A stretch of DNA of 64,000 nt, from contig NW_002476434.1 in the NCBI RefSeq assembly GCF_000189635.1, positions 62,001 to 126,000 on the forward strand, read 5' to 3'. The notes under the pieces were generated by a model. It saw only the letters and a program-made list of their open reading frames with translations. It ran no database searches and was not told the DNA's origin. The first letter of the stretch is position 1. Every line of letters starts with the position of its first letter. The stretch comes from Tetrahymena thermophila SB210. Taxonomy: Eukaryota; Ciliophora; Oligohymenophorea; Hymenostomatida; Tetrahymenidae. A program made the position numbers and the translations under genes. This document shows positions 37,401-50,100 of the stretch, one piece after another.

Positions 37401-40400
37401 TACATTAATAAATACTATAAATAATACCTCAAATCCACAAATAAAATCACTTCTGACATTCAATACTATTTACTATATGTAATCATAAAATATACTCGCT
37501 GTATAATATAATACTAATACAGATTTGATATAGTATAATATGACAACTAATTCTCTAAATCTGTAACTCACATTATACAACATTTCTGATAGTAACACAA
37601 GATTTTTTTCAATTACTTCTGATAACTCCCTCTATCAACTCATGCTAGATGGAGAAATAAAGAGGTATATTAATAAATTTATTTTTCTTTGTTATTATTT
37701 ATAAATTTATTTATTTCACATTTAAAAAGGATATACGCTCCTTAATGCTACAATTAAAGTTGCATCAATATATAGTGTTCAATTAAGACTTTGCTTAACA
37801 CATAAGCTTCGAATAGCTTACAAGATATTTTACAAAAAACAACATCAAATATATTACTTAGATAAGAATAAATATATAATCAAGTATTAGATTACTAAAA
37901 TTTTATCACTAAAGTTGCGAACATTTAAATAAAAAGATATTTTTATTTTGGTAGTGATAGTGTTTACAATATTTAATATATCCATTATAAGTAAATTGTC
38001 TCATAACAATATTTGACATAAAACAACATATCAATGAGGTTAAGCTTTCACACATTTAATACTTCTTTACCAACTAATACCTCTGGAGGTTATTAGAATT
38101 TGCCTCCACTTAAAATTTATGGTGATTCTCCATTTTCATTTGATAATTACATTTAAGTATCGTTTCGCAATATATTATGGAATGTGAATATAGATAATTA
38201 TATTGACTAAACTTAGCCACTAATTTAAATATAAAATAATATATCGTTCTTTGAAAGATTCAACATTTTGACCTATTCAATGTAAATAATATTTTTATTT
38301 TCTTTTATTATTTAAATAATTTTATTTATTTATTTAAAATAAAGCAAAAATCCAAATAGTATTTTAGATAACTTTAACTAATTCTAAATTTAATCTGGCT
38401 CCTCAGCTACTTTTAGAAATATGACTATTCAAAATAAGAATTACTAAAGTGCAAACTATTTTATACAAGTTCCTTCAACTATTTTTAATCTCACTCTTGA
38501 AAATATTATTGTTCAAAATTGTAAATTTGAATCAACTGTCTTTGTTTCTGCTTCAAATTAACTTTTCCTAAATGCTACAAATATTTAATTTAACAATAAT
38601 ATAATAACTTTATCTCAAAGTAATCAACTATTAAGTACTTTCATGAGTGCACAAAGTATAGCTCTTTAAGGATTTTAGTTTTAGCAAAATTCTGTTTAAT
38701 AAATCACATTATTTGGTAAATTTATTTCTAAACTTAAAAAAATAATTGAATATTAAAATAAATTTAATAAAACATAAAAAATAAATCTAGGTAAGACATA
38801 CTAATCTCAATATTTTGTTGCAAATATTTCAAATATTCTGATAGCTCAAAATGCTTTTTTTATTAGCGACTAAAGCTTTAACATTTTAATTTTAAATGTT
38901 CAATTTTTATAAGCTATTGAGAGTTAGACTTATGCCAACTTTACAAGAATTATTATATCATAAAACCGTATTTTTAGTCAAGCATATAATCCATCAATTT
39001 TTAATTAATACTTAACAGAAATAAATAATAATCAAAATTAGTAACTTCCTGATAATTAAATAAATGATATGAATACATTTATAAGTCCTAAAGCTTAGTC
39101 ATAGTACTTTTTCTTTTGCACATAATACATTCAATCAATTTATGTTCAAAATGTTAATATAACTGATAATAAGAATATAGGTTTTTACTAGAGCTCTTAC
39201 CTTAACTTATTTTAAGCTGACTTACTAAATTATAAAAATATTTAATTAAATCAATCTGAAACTAATTCTGCATGCATTAAAATTACAGAGTTTAATACTT
39301 TATCCTTTTAATTGACTAATTCCTTATTAGAAAATTTAAGTATTTAAAATGATTATCTGATTTATATCAAAACATCTTAATTTAATTCTTTAGATTAATA
39401 ATAAATTTCTACTTTTAAAATTGATGGATTGATTATAAAGAATATAAAAATATCTACATCTAGTGAATACAACTAAGCGTCTATACTTTTTTTAAATAGT
39501 TTATTATAAAATAAAGTATTCATTAATAATTTAAACGTAGCAAATGTCTTGATTTAAACTCCCTTATAGGTATTTTATGACATGGCCTCTACTTTGACCT
39601 TACTCATGCCTTTTTCATCAGCATAATTAACAAATTCAAATTTCCTCAATTTCTACACATAGAGTATTAAGGTAAAAACTTAAAGTTATTAAATTAAAAA
39701 ATAAACATACTGTAATTCTTCTTATATTTTCATTCATCTTTCCCCAGACTATGCTTCCTTAGTTAACAATAAACCTCGATAAATCGAAAATTTTTTGAAT
39801 TTGCGGGTTGCGAGTTAACGAGGTTTTACGGTATTTAAATGAGTGAGAATAGTGGAGAATTTACAGTGATTTTTCTAAAAATTGTTATATTATAAAATTA
39901 ACATATTTTTTTTAATAGGAAGTACTATACTTGAATGTTTAAGATTTAATTATGGAGAATAATAATTTTGAAAATAATTAATTTTAAACAAATGCTCCTT
40001 TACTAGGGACAAATGGAGGCTTTATATTAGTTTAGTCTAAAACTTTAAACATGACAAAAAATTCATTTTATAGAGGATCAAGTCTTAATGGTGCAGCAGT
40101 TACTATAACTCCTACTTCTTCAAATCCACAATTTAATTTTACAAACTGTATATTTTCAAATTTGATTAGCTTTTAATATGGTGGAGCAGTTTATATAAAT
40201 AATCCTCCTGCAAATACAATTGCAAATTTCTTTTAATGCCAATTTACTTCATTGATAGCTAATGAAGGAGGTTCAATCTATTCTTATTTTACAATAAGAA
40301 AAGCTTTAAATAATAATAAACCAGAAATGCCTAACATTATTATCACTTCCCCAAGAATAAATTAAACATTTGCTAGTAGCTAAGGCAGCTTCATTTCGTT

Positions 40401-43400
40401 TTACAACATGAATGTGAGTTTAAATGATGTGATAATAGACATAAATAACCCTTTGAAACAAATTAATTTACAATAAAATATTTTATTTTAGTAGATTAGG
40501 TAATATTAAACAGTAGGAAGTGTATTTTCAGTTTAAAATTCAAATTTTACAATTACCAATTCTTAATTGAATTAAATTTTTTGCAAATAAAACTAATAAC
40601 AATCTTCAGTCATAAACCTACAATAAAAATCTACTGGAAATTTGCAAAACGTTAAAATCATTTAAGGTAGTTTTTCAAATGGAGGAGCTTTGTTGGTTGA
40701 CACATAAAGCTAAATTCTAATGAACTTAGTGGAGATACAAAAAATGAAGTAATTAATTAATTTTAAATATTTTGTAAATATTAATTATTTGAATTTTTTT
40801 TAAATAGCTACTAATTGGTAAGCTCACTTAGATAAATTGAATAAGTTAGCGACTCAAATTTGTAGCTCACATAAAACTAGTATTAAACATAAGCTGTAAG
40901 TGCATTCATAATAAGAAGTTTTTCATAGTTTTAAATATCTTAACTGACTATGAACCTAAATTAGTGCTCTAACTTATTTTGTGTTGGAAGTGCTCTGTCT
41001 ATAGTATAATCAAGTGGATAAATAGACAAATCAATATTTACTAATAATACTTCTTCAAATAAAGGAGGTGCTGTTTCTTTGATAAATGAAAGTGGTTAAG
41101 TTAAAATCATGAATTCTCTATTTTAATATAATTCAGCTAATTAAGAAGGAGGAGGCTTATTTATTTATTAAAATGTAGACCTAATTTAACCAAATTAAAA
41201 AATTATAATATTTGGCTCATAATTCCTATAAAACAGTGCATTCTAAGGAGGTGGTATATATTTAAATTCCTTTTCATAAAACAGTAAACTAAATTCTGCT
41301 GACTGGATTTAAATTTCAGACTCAAAAATTATGAATAATACAGCTAATTTTTTAGGAGGAGGTATATAATACACTGGGTTTGATCCTGAAATAACTTCTT
41401 CCACAGTAATATCTTTAAATACAGCAGGTAATTTTAAATTTATTGATTGATAGGTACTTTGACAAGCTTATGATATTATTTTAAAAAAAGGTAAAAAATA
41501 TGGAGGAAATTTATTTTCTAGACCTTTTAAATTGCAATTTAATTAAAAATTAACTTAATAAAGCAATCAAAATTAAATATAATATGGTGTACAATATGAT
41601 CCAATTTTACAATTGGAGAGACTACAAATAGGTATTCAAGTCAGTGGTGACTAACTTCCTGATTTAATTTTTGAACTTGTAGATGAAAATAATTAAGTAA
41701 TAGATGGTTCATATGAATCAGTTATAGGATCTTAAATATATGCATAAGTATAACCTTATGGTAAATTAGATGATAAAAACGCTTTCTAAATCTCTAGTAG
41801 TATTCAAAAAATTACCTTTACTGATTACTTTAACTTAACTGATATATCTATTACTGGAGTTCCAAACTCATCTATCAGCATACAATTATCATCACCGTTT
41901 ATAAATAATCCAAACTACCCTGAAAATAGTTATTTCTATATTATTGACATACATCTAAGAGATTGCATACAAGGAGAAGTGTACAAAAAAGGATAAGTAA
42001 TTTATAATGGTCATTCTTACAATATTTTTGGATGCTCAAAATGCCCTGAAGGATAGTAATAACAATTTATTCAATTTATTTTTTAATTTATTTTTTCAAC
42101 ACAAAGGTATTCTCTTTCTTATCCAAATTTGAATCAACCTATTTTTGAATGTTAAAAATGTATCTCAAATACAAATTGTCTTGGTGGTAATGTAATCAGT
42201 TTGAAAGAGGGATTTTGGAGGGAGAACGACTAAACAGATGAAATATTGTAATGTATCAATAAATAAAATAACTGTCTAGGAGGTCCTTAGAATTTTACTT
42301 GTAATACTGGCCATATAGGTCCTCTCTGTGAATCTTGTGATATATCGAACGGATACTCTCGTTAAGGTAATTTCTAGTGCTCAAAATGCGGAGATATTGT
42401 CAATAATACTTTTAAAGTTTTAGGATTGGTTGTTTTATACGTAAATTATTATTAAAATTCTATTAAATAAATTAAACTAAAATTCATTTTAATTAGATCG
42501 TTTGTGCAAAGATGAGTGTTGATGGAGTACTCTAAAGAATTATGTTTATTATCAAAAGAAAAGAGTAACTCAAGCAAGAAGCATAAAAATAAGGAGCTAG
42601 TAGTTAATTTATTAAAAACTCGATTAAAAGAGAGGAAGTTAATGCATCTATTTTGCTCAAACTCATAATTAGCTATTTTTAGATCATAATGGTTGTTACA
42701 ACATTTTAGATTAGCTTTCCTAGTGTTTTTAACAGTCCTATAGATGTAATTGCAAATCCAACAGTCTAAGTATTATATTCTTTTGAATGCTTTTTCCATG
42801 AAATCTCACTTAGCACAGGAGTAAATATAATTTATGTGTAATTTATTGCTTCTGTGTGTTTACCAATACTATGCGTACTAGTTTTCATTATAACTGGTTT
42901 GATAAAATATAGAGGCAACAGCTTTTTAAAAAGGTTTTACATCTCCACATCTTTGATTTATTGCTTGATGTACTTTTAGCCTAGTTTGTATAAAGATGCT
43001 GTAAGTATTTTAAGTTGTCGTTCGATAGGTATATTATATTATATTTTATTATATTTTAGAAATTTTTGATAATTTAATTTTTTTATTTATTCATAATAAA
43101 ATAAAGGAGATCATAGATATATTTAATATAATGTATTATACACATGTTATACAGATGAACATATTTTATGGTCTTTGTCATTGATACTACCGATTCTACT
43201 GATTATTTCTGTAATAATACCAGGATTTATGATGTACAAAGTTTATAAATCAAAAGACTCCATATTGAAAAGGAAAAACTACATGTTTATTATTGGAGAA
43301 TATGATATGAGTGAAAAAAGAAAAATTTGGTATTGGGAATTTCTCAAAATGTATATGAAACTATTAATTATGTCTATTCTTATAATCTATGAATATTCTA

Positions 43401-45070
43401 TCCCAAACAAAGTAATTTATTTTTTAAGTTATTCTTATTAAAAAAATGTATTTATAAACTAACAGATCTTGTTAATTCTGCTTATTGTAGTTTTATACGG
43501 ATTTTTTTTGGTTAAAGTCCATCCTTATTCGGAATAGCTGTACAATAAGATAGATATTTATTCAACTTTCGTGCTTACAACTTCTATTTACCTAGCATTC
43601 ATTGCATATGAGAACAAAACTAATTATGCTTGGTTGCTTTCATCTGTAATTGGTATAGCTACAATTAACACTGTCTTTTTAATTTGGTGCTTTAAGAAGC
43701 TAGCTTATGCTTATTTCCCAATGGTTAAAAAAACTTACTTCGAGTTTAAGTTTTTATGCTTTAAATTCTCTCCATTTAAATGTTTTTATACTAAAAAAAC
43801 AGCAACAATTTATAAATTTTAAAAATTAGTCAAATTAGTTTAAAATGAACTTAAAAAAAGAAATATTATCAACGCATGGACAGGAAAAATTAAGGTTCCA
43901 TTAGAAAATATTATTGATTTAATAATTTAGGGTAGAGAGTAAATGAAAAATGGATCTAAATTAGATTTAAATACATCAATGAAAAATCGAAGCTAAGCAA
44001 AAATTGTTTCTTTGAAAAAAATAAATTTATAGAGTGAAAATTAGATAAATGAAAAAAATAACGTCTAAAAGCCTCTCTAACTGGAAAAATAGCTCAAATC
44101 AGATAATGAAATTGTAATTAATAAATTTTGTTTAATATTTTAATTTATAATTATAATAAATAAACAGGAATCTATAAACTTTGAGTTTCCTAGCGAAAAT
44201 CTTATACATTACTAAAATTAAAATCCTTCCATAATTTAATTGGTAGCGCAGTAAATTCCTTAAAGCTTTTTGTAGAATGAAAGTGTCAGAGCCAAAATAA
44301 ATAAACTAAAAAGTACTTCCATAATATAAGATATGGGTACAAATAGAAATCTTCTAGAAATTGTACCCATTTCAAGTAGGTTTGACGAGAATTTCGGTAC
44401 ATAAAAACTTATTTAATCCCCTTTGACAGCTAGATCTAATGAAAATGATTAGTTAGCAAGTCTTAAAAAAATAATTTAATTTGAAAGTTTCACACCAAAG
44501 AATCAGTTTCATACTACTGATAGATAAATATAAGAAGATTAAATGTCCTCACCTATTCAAAACTAAATTATATCAGAAATTTAAAATGACTCCGAGAATG
44601 ATGTAGCATCTGTTCAAATTCCAATTGAACATCTTAATAACACAGATCCAAATAATTAATAGAATATTTAAAAATTAAATAGAAATATCTTACAAAAAGA
44701 TTAAGGAGGTGAAAAATAAGATAAAGGAGATATTGAAAATTAGATAATAATAAATAATTAAAAAATGGAAGATAGCTCTAAAAGTGAAAATTATCTAAGA
44801 CTTAAAGATGAAAATAGCAAAATTGCTTAAGAATTTAATGGTACATAGAATTCAAACAAAGAGTTAAATCTCTAAAAGCTTAGCAGAAATATTTTGAATA
44901 TAGAAACAGATAGTTAAGAATAAAAAAGCAATGAAATTCAAAATTAAAAAATAGAACAAAGTGAACATTAATTAAATTTTGAATAGGAAAATCTTATAAT
45001 TATGAATAGTAGTAGGTATGATATTTAAGAGAATAAAGAAAAAATATCTCCTCAATTATTCAGTAAATGA
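34475..45070 (+). CDS. Gene C: giant beta-helix/Cys-rich multi-pass membrane protein, diverged paralogue of A and B
   Basis: It starts MRQILRSILVLYAILKFFIL (signal peptide) and ends ..SPQLFSK before TGA 45068. The same seventeen-exon plan and phases as gene A hold, with no disabling change found; protein about 3,000 residues. The first exon is 127 nt, as in A. Domains in order: beta-rich N-terminal region with a long Gly run (35670-35705) and a second Pro/Gly insert unique to C (36545-36590); GGA-type beta-helix repeats (about 39920-41420); Cys-rich module with the GFWREN and GHIGPLCESCD motifs (about 42110-42400); multi-pass membrane block (42400-43720); polar tail (43720-45070). Intron 2 can be read only with the donor GTCTAG at the site matching the GTTTTT donor used for A and B, because the downstream frame hits TGA. 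Intron 9 (39672-39918) carries a short inverted-repeat insertion missing from A and B. Function unknown. Confidence 0.85.
39764..39833. mobile_element. Short MITE-like inverted-repeat element in intron 9 of gene C
   Basis: The arms taaacctcgat (39770-39780) and acgaggtttta (39818-39828) are inverted repeats, and each continues inwards in related form: CTCGATAAATCG on the left, CTCGTTAACTCG on the complement of the right. TA dinucleotides flank the outer ends. AACCTCG(A/T)TAA-type ends resemble terminal repeats of Tc1/mariner/pogo-class DNA transposons. The 70-bp insert has no coding capacity and includes the only GC-rich patch of the intron (tgcgggttgcgag). The equivalent introns of A (11720-11921) and B (24001-24175) lack it. 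Confidence 0.5.
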
Positions 45071-45464
45071 TAATTAATGTGTTAATTATGTGTGGTTTGA
45101 ATATATTTATTTTTTTACCATTACCTTAATCAATTTTTTTAAAAATTTTTTGAATTACACAAATTCATTCTTCTTAATTCTGAATAAAAATAGCTATTAA
45201 AAATAATTTTTCATATTTTTACCTATTAATTTCCTAAAGTTATAATTAATAATTAATATAATTTTTCTAAAAAAATTTTAATTTTATATAATCCTTCTGT
45301 TTTATTAATACATTTATTTGATTATTTTATTATCCAAAATATATTTAATCATAAACAAGTAAGGAAAAAAAATATACACTATAAAAAATATGATCTATAA
45401 ATAAAAGATCATCTCTGTTTAATAAATATCAAAAAATATAAAAACATATTTAATTTTAAAAAAC

Positions 45465-46560
45465 AAGCATGAATCTATTAACTTTGAATTTACTGAAAAT
45501 AATATATCATACTAAAATTAAAATCACTCCATAAATTAATTGGCAGCCAATTCATTCTTTAATTCTTGTTGTAGAATAAAAGAATTATATCTAATTTAAA
45601 TAAAATAAAAGCTTTTCCAATATAATCATATTTGGATAAAAATACAAATCTTATAGGGATTTCTATTTCAAGTAAACATGAAAATTATGATAATTAAAAA
45701 AATAGCTAACCTCATTCAAATGAAGTATCTTATGGAAATAATTAGCTTTAATATTTTTAAAATATAATTTATTTATTTATTTAGAAAGTATATCGCCAAA
45801 AAAATGCTTATAATACTTCAAATATTTTTATACAAGAAGATTAAATTTGATAATCTATTGAAAATTAAATTTTTTCACAAATTCAAAGTGGCTCTTAGAA
45901 ATATTTAGAATCCATTTAAATTCTAATTAAGTATGTAAATAGAGTAGATCCAAATAATTAATTAAAAACATATAAATTAAATTAAAATATCTTACTCCAA
46001 GATAAAATTATAAAACTTAGGGAATAGGAGATATTGAAAATTAGATGATTAAAAAAACTAAAAAAGAAAGATATCTCATTGAAAGATAGTCATAAAATTG
46101 ATGATTGTATAAAATTTAATTACAAACAAAGAAATTACATAAGAATTAAATAGTAATAAATTTATAAAAGGATCCAATTCTCTGATAGATTAGCAGAAAT
46201 ACTTTGAGTATAGAACAGAAAGTTTTTAATTAGAAAAGCTGATAATTATAAATAGCAATAGGCATGATAAGAAATAAAATAAGAATAAATATCTTCAAAA
46301 TTATATCAAAAATAATAAAAATATTTTATATTAAATTTATATGGTTTGAATATCTTTTTTATCTTTATTTTTACATCTTATTATTAGCCCACAAGATGTT
46401 ATTTTTTTAATGAATAGGCTTATAGTTTTAATTTATTTTAGAATAGGTACTACAATCTTTTTTTTAATAGTTTGAATTTTTTTAATTTTGAGTATCAGTA
46501 GCTAGCTATTAAAATTGATTTATCATATATTTTCTTAATTAATATTTCTTGGGTTACAAT
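45465..46560 (+). pseudogene. Decayed duplicate of the last exon and 3' flank of gene C
   Basis: 45475 onward (gaatctattaactttgaatt) matches the start of the last exon of gene C (44170: gaatctataaactttgagtt). Further matches include ctaaaattaaaatc..tccata, ttgttgtagaat, gattagcagaaat and gataattataaatagcaatagg, in the same order. Small indels disrupt the frame early, and no upstream exons are present, only a trace of the preceding intron. Similarity runs past the stop into the 3' flank (ggtttgaatat at about 45096 and 46350; agctattaaaa near 45192 and 46503). This is a non-functional 1.1-kb tandem fragment. Confidence 0.75.
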
Positions 46561-47135
46561 AAATCTATATTTCACTCATAATTAATCAAATTAAAGATTA
46601 ATTAATAATGGTTCTAGTTTCTATTCACATTTTTTTGTTACTATTTTCTTATCAAGTATGTATTAAATGTAAGTAAGTATATTAGATACAGGAATGAATA
46701 TACTTTAAATTTTCTTAAAGCAAAACCACTTTATTCCCACTCTAATTATTAATTTATTTAATTTAAAACAATACTAAATTCAAGACAATAAGGGGGTTTG
46801 GTATAATTATTTATTGAGTATTTATAATGAATAAAATTATCATTTATTTTACTTTGAGTTAATGTATTAAAAATTATCAAAATTTATGAATTAATTAATA
46901 ATAGTAAATTTAAAATATTTTATTTATTACATATAATTTGAATTAAGACTTTTTATCTTTAATATAGTGTAAAGTAAATTTATAAGCTAGTAGATTTCAT
47001 AGTTAATTTTGTAAAAACTTATTATATAAATAGAAAACACATAATTTTATAAAAATAATTGAAGAAAAAAATAAAATCAGTAAAAAGTGTTAAAATAAAG
47101 CATCTAAAAAATTTAAAGAAATAACAAAACAAAAT
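46561..47135. promoter_or_regulatory. Upstream region of gene D
   Basis: About 575 bp of AT-rich DNA between the pseudogene fragment and gene D, presumably with the promoter of D. No coding segment seen. Confidence 0.45.
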
Positions 47136-50100
47136 ATGTTTTATCAAAAATCTCTAATTATAATATTTATTTTATAACTCTATAAAATTATTATAACTAA
47201 AGGTTAAGATTGCTGTGATTGTAGAATTCCTCCTAGTCCGAAAATATAAACAAACTCAACTACTTCAGAAGAATAGAAACCTGAACCATGTTAATGCAGT
47301 CATAATTTTAGCTATTGTATGAAAAACGATCAATGTATTGATTTAAGTGATGAAAATATGTGGTCAAATAGCATACCAGCAGGAATATTTAAGGGAAAGT
47401 GTTTTGAAATAGGAGAAAATATAATGAAAATGTATGGAAGCTATGATGGTAATTTTTATTTGATAAACTATGATAAAAATTTTTGTTTAGAATTAAAATA
47501 GGCTTTTCTAGATAATCATAAAAATCAAATAAAAATATATTCCTCGGCATGCTTTAGTTTTGAAGATAATACGTTATTTTAAGATAAGCTGTACATTCAA
47601 ATGATAGGAAAGCATGAATCATATGAAATGAGAACTGAGAAAATGGAATGTGTTAGTAGAAATGAAAACTTTGTAAAAAAATAAAATGAAATTAATTACT
47701 GCTGTATGAAAGGATGTAAACAATAATAATGCTTTGATAAAGATGCTAAAGAGAAATGCGTTGATCCTACCTAATAAGTTAAATATAATATCGAAACATA
47801 TCAAGATAAGAATGTAGAGCAATATAAATAAAGTATTTTAAATCAAAACAAATATAAATATATTGGTGTAGATAAAACCTCAAAATGTTTAAAAAGAAAC
47901 TAAAATGTTTAAGAAGAATATTTGAATTGTTTTTCAGAATAAAATAATAATATATGTATTGATGAATAAAATAAATATTGTTTATCGATTTCGAAAGATG
48001 ACAAAGGCCCAATAGTAAAATTATATTTCATTTCATTTATTTATAGGTTATATGTAATTATTATTTAAACAATAAAAGGGTAAAACGACTGATAATTATT
48101 GCGTTTACAAAGGAAATTATTATAAATCAATTAAATATTGCTATCAAGATTTTGAAGTTGATTATAAGTCTAATTATTGCAAATATTATGACTAAACTAG
48201 AACTATTGATCAAGGTTAGTAAATATGTGTAAACTTAGATGAAAATTAATTTGGAGACAAAATAAGAGGATAAGATAAAGATGGAAACTGCATCACATCT
48301 GAAAATGATATTTCGTTTATGTAAGTATCAATTTAAATACTTTAATTTTTATTCTAAGTAAATAAAAAGGTGCTCTATTGGATACTGCAAATTAAAGTCT
48401 ACTAGTAAAAAGTAATATTAATGTGTAAAGCTTTAAATAGAACAATAAAATACAATTTCAAGTTTTGGATTTTTTAGATATTGTGGTGGTGATGATAAAC
48501 AGTGGGCAGTCGGGTGTACTGCAGGATATTGTATTCAAAAGCTTAAATAAATAAATGAAAGAGAGAATTTATTTTATTAAGATGAATTTTAAAAAAAAAA
48601 TTCTTAGTATAAAGATACTCAATGTGTAAAAATGAGTAATTAATACTTTGGCAAAACTATTAAACATTCTTGCTAAATCTCAAAGAGTGATTTAAAAATA
48701 ATTGAATGTTTTGGAGATTATTGTATATAATTTTTTTAAGAAGGGCAAGATAATTTTACTTGGCAATAATGTGTTTCTCTGGATAGTAAAGATGATAATA
48801 AATAAGTAAAGCTTGAAGATCACACCTGTAGCTCATATATTTCCTAATATACAGGTTTGTATTTAAATTTTTATTTTAAAAATATAAAATATTTATTATA
48901 AAAAGATAAATAAAATCTTTCTTCAATAAGATGCTCATTAGATTATTAAAATCAAATGTGTCTTTATTAAGAAAATTCGTCTTTGCCTAAATGTAGGTAT
49001 TTCAAATAATACACATTTCAAACAAAAGATGGAAATATTACTCAAACAAGTTTAGAGTCTCTTTAGTTTATTGGAAGGGCATATGATAATGATAAATGCT
49101 TGCGTCTTAGTGCTACTTAAAAGTCTATTTACTGTGATAGTAGAAATTGCTTAAATAAACAATAAACATGTTAAGCTTTTGATTTAATTTTAGTTGGAAA
49201 AGATTAGTTCACTAACTGCTTGGAAGAAAGAGATATGAAAAGCGAAGCTGTTTTATGTGAAAATTCGTAAAATTTCTTTAGATTAATATAATAAATATTT
49301 ATAGTTTTTAAAAACTAGACATTGTTTAACAAGCAAATCTATATAAAAAAATGTTTTTGAAGATAGAGATGAATATTCAAAAAATAGTTAAAGAGATCAA
49401 CTAGAAATAAATTTAGGAGAACTAAATTATGAATCTTATGAAGCAAAAAATAATAGAATTTTAAAGAAAAGTAATAAAGATAAATAAGAATAAAATAATA
49501 AAGACAAAAATAAAAATGATTCAAAAAAAGAAAATAAAAATGATAATGATAAAAAAGATAATAAAAAAGATGATTTATTTTTCTGTGAAAGAGTCAGCAA
49601 ATAGAACAATATTATTGGTAATATATTACCAACCTAAGCAATCTTAAATTATATTTATTTTTTAAAAATTTTTTAGGTGTAGATAAATCGAAAGGCCAAT
49701 GCATTTACTTAAATGAATATGATAAAGATGCAGTATTAAAAATTATTTTAACATTATTGATAACATACTTTTTTTTATTTAGTAAAATTGTATAATGGGA
49801 GAATATTGTCTTTAAATCGTAAATGGAAAAGGTTAATGTGTATCCATGGATACAGATAAAATAATTTGTACAGACGAAAAATAAAATTGCTTAGAAAAGG
49901 ATAATGTAAAAAACTGTAAAATGTGCAAAAAGGGTCAGTGCTTAGATCTTACAAATTAAGAAAATCCTTGCCTTAATTTTAATACAGTAGGTTCTGATAA
50001 ATGCATGGGTTTTGATGGTAATTAATTCAACTATTATAAAAAATATTTAAATATTTTAAATTAAAAAAGGAACTTGCCAAAAATTAGATTCTAGAAATTG

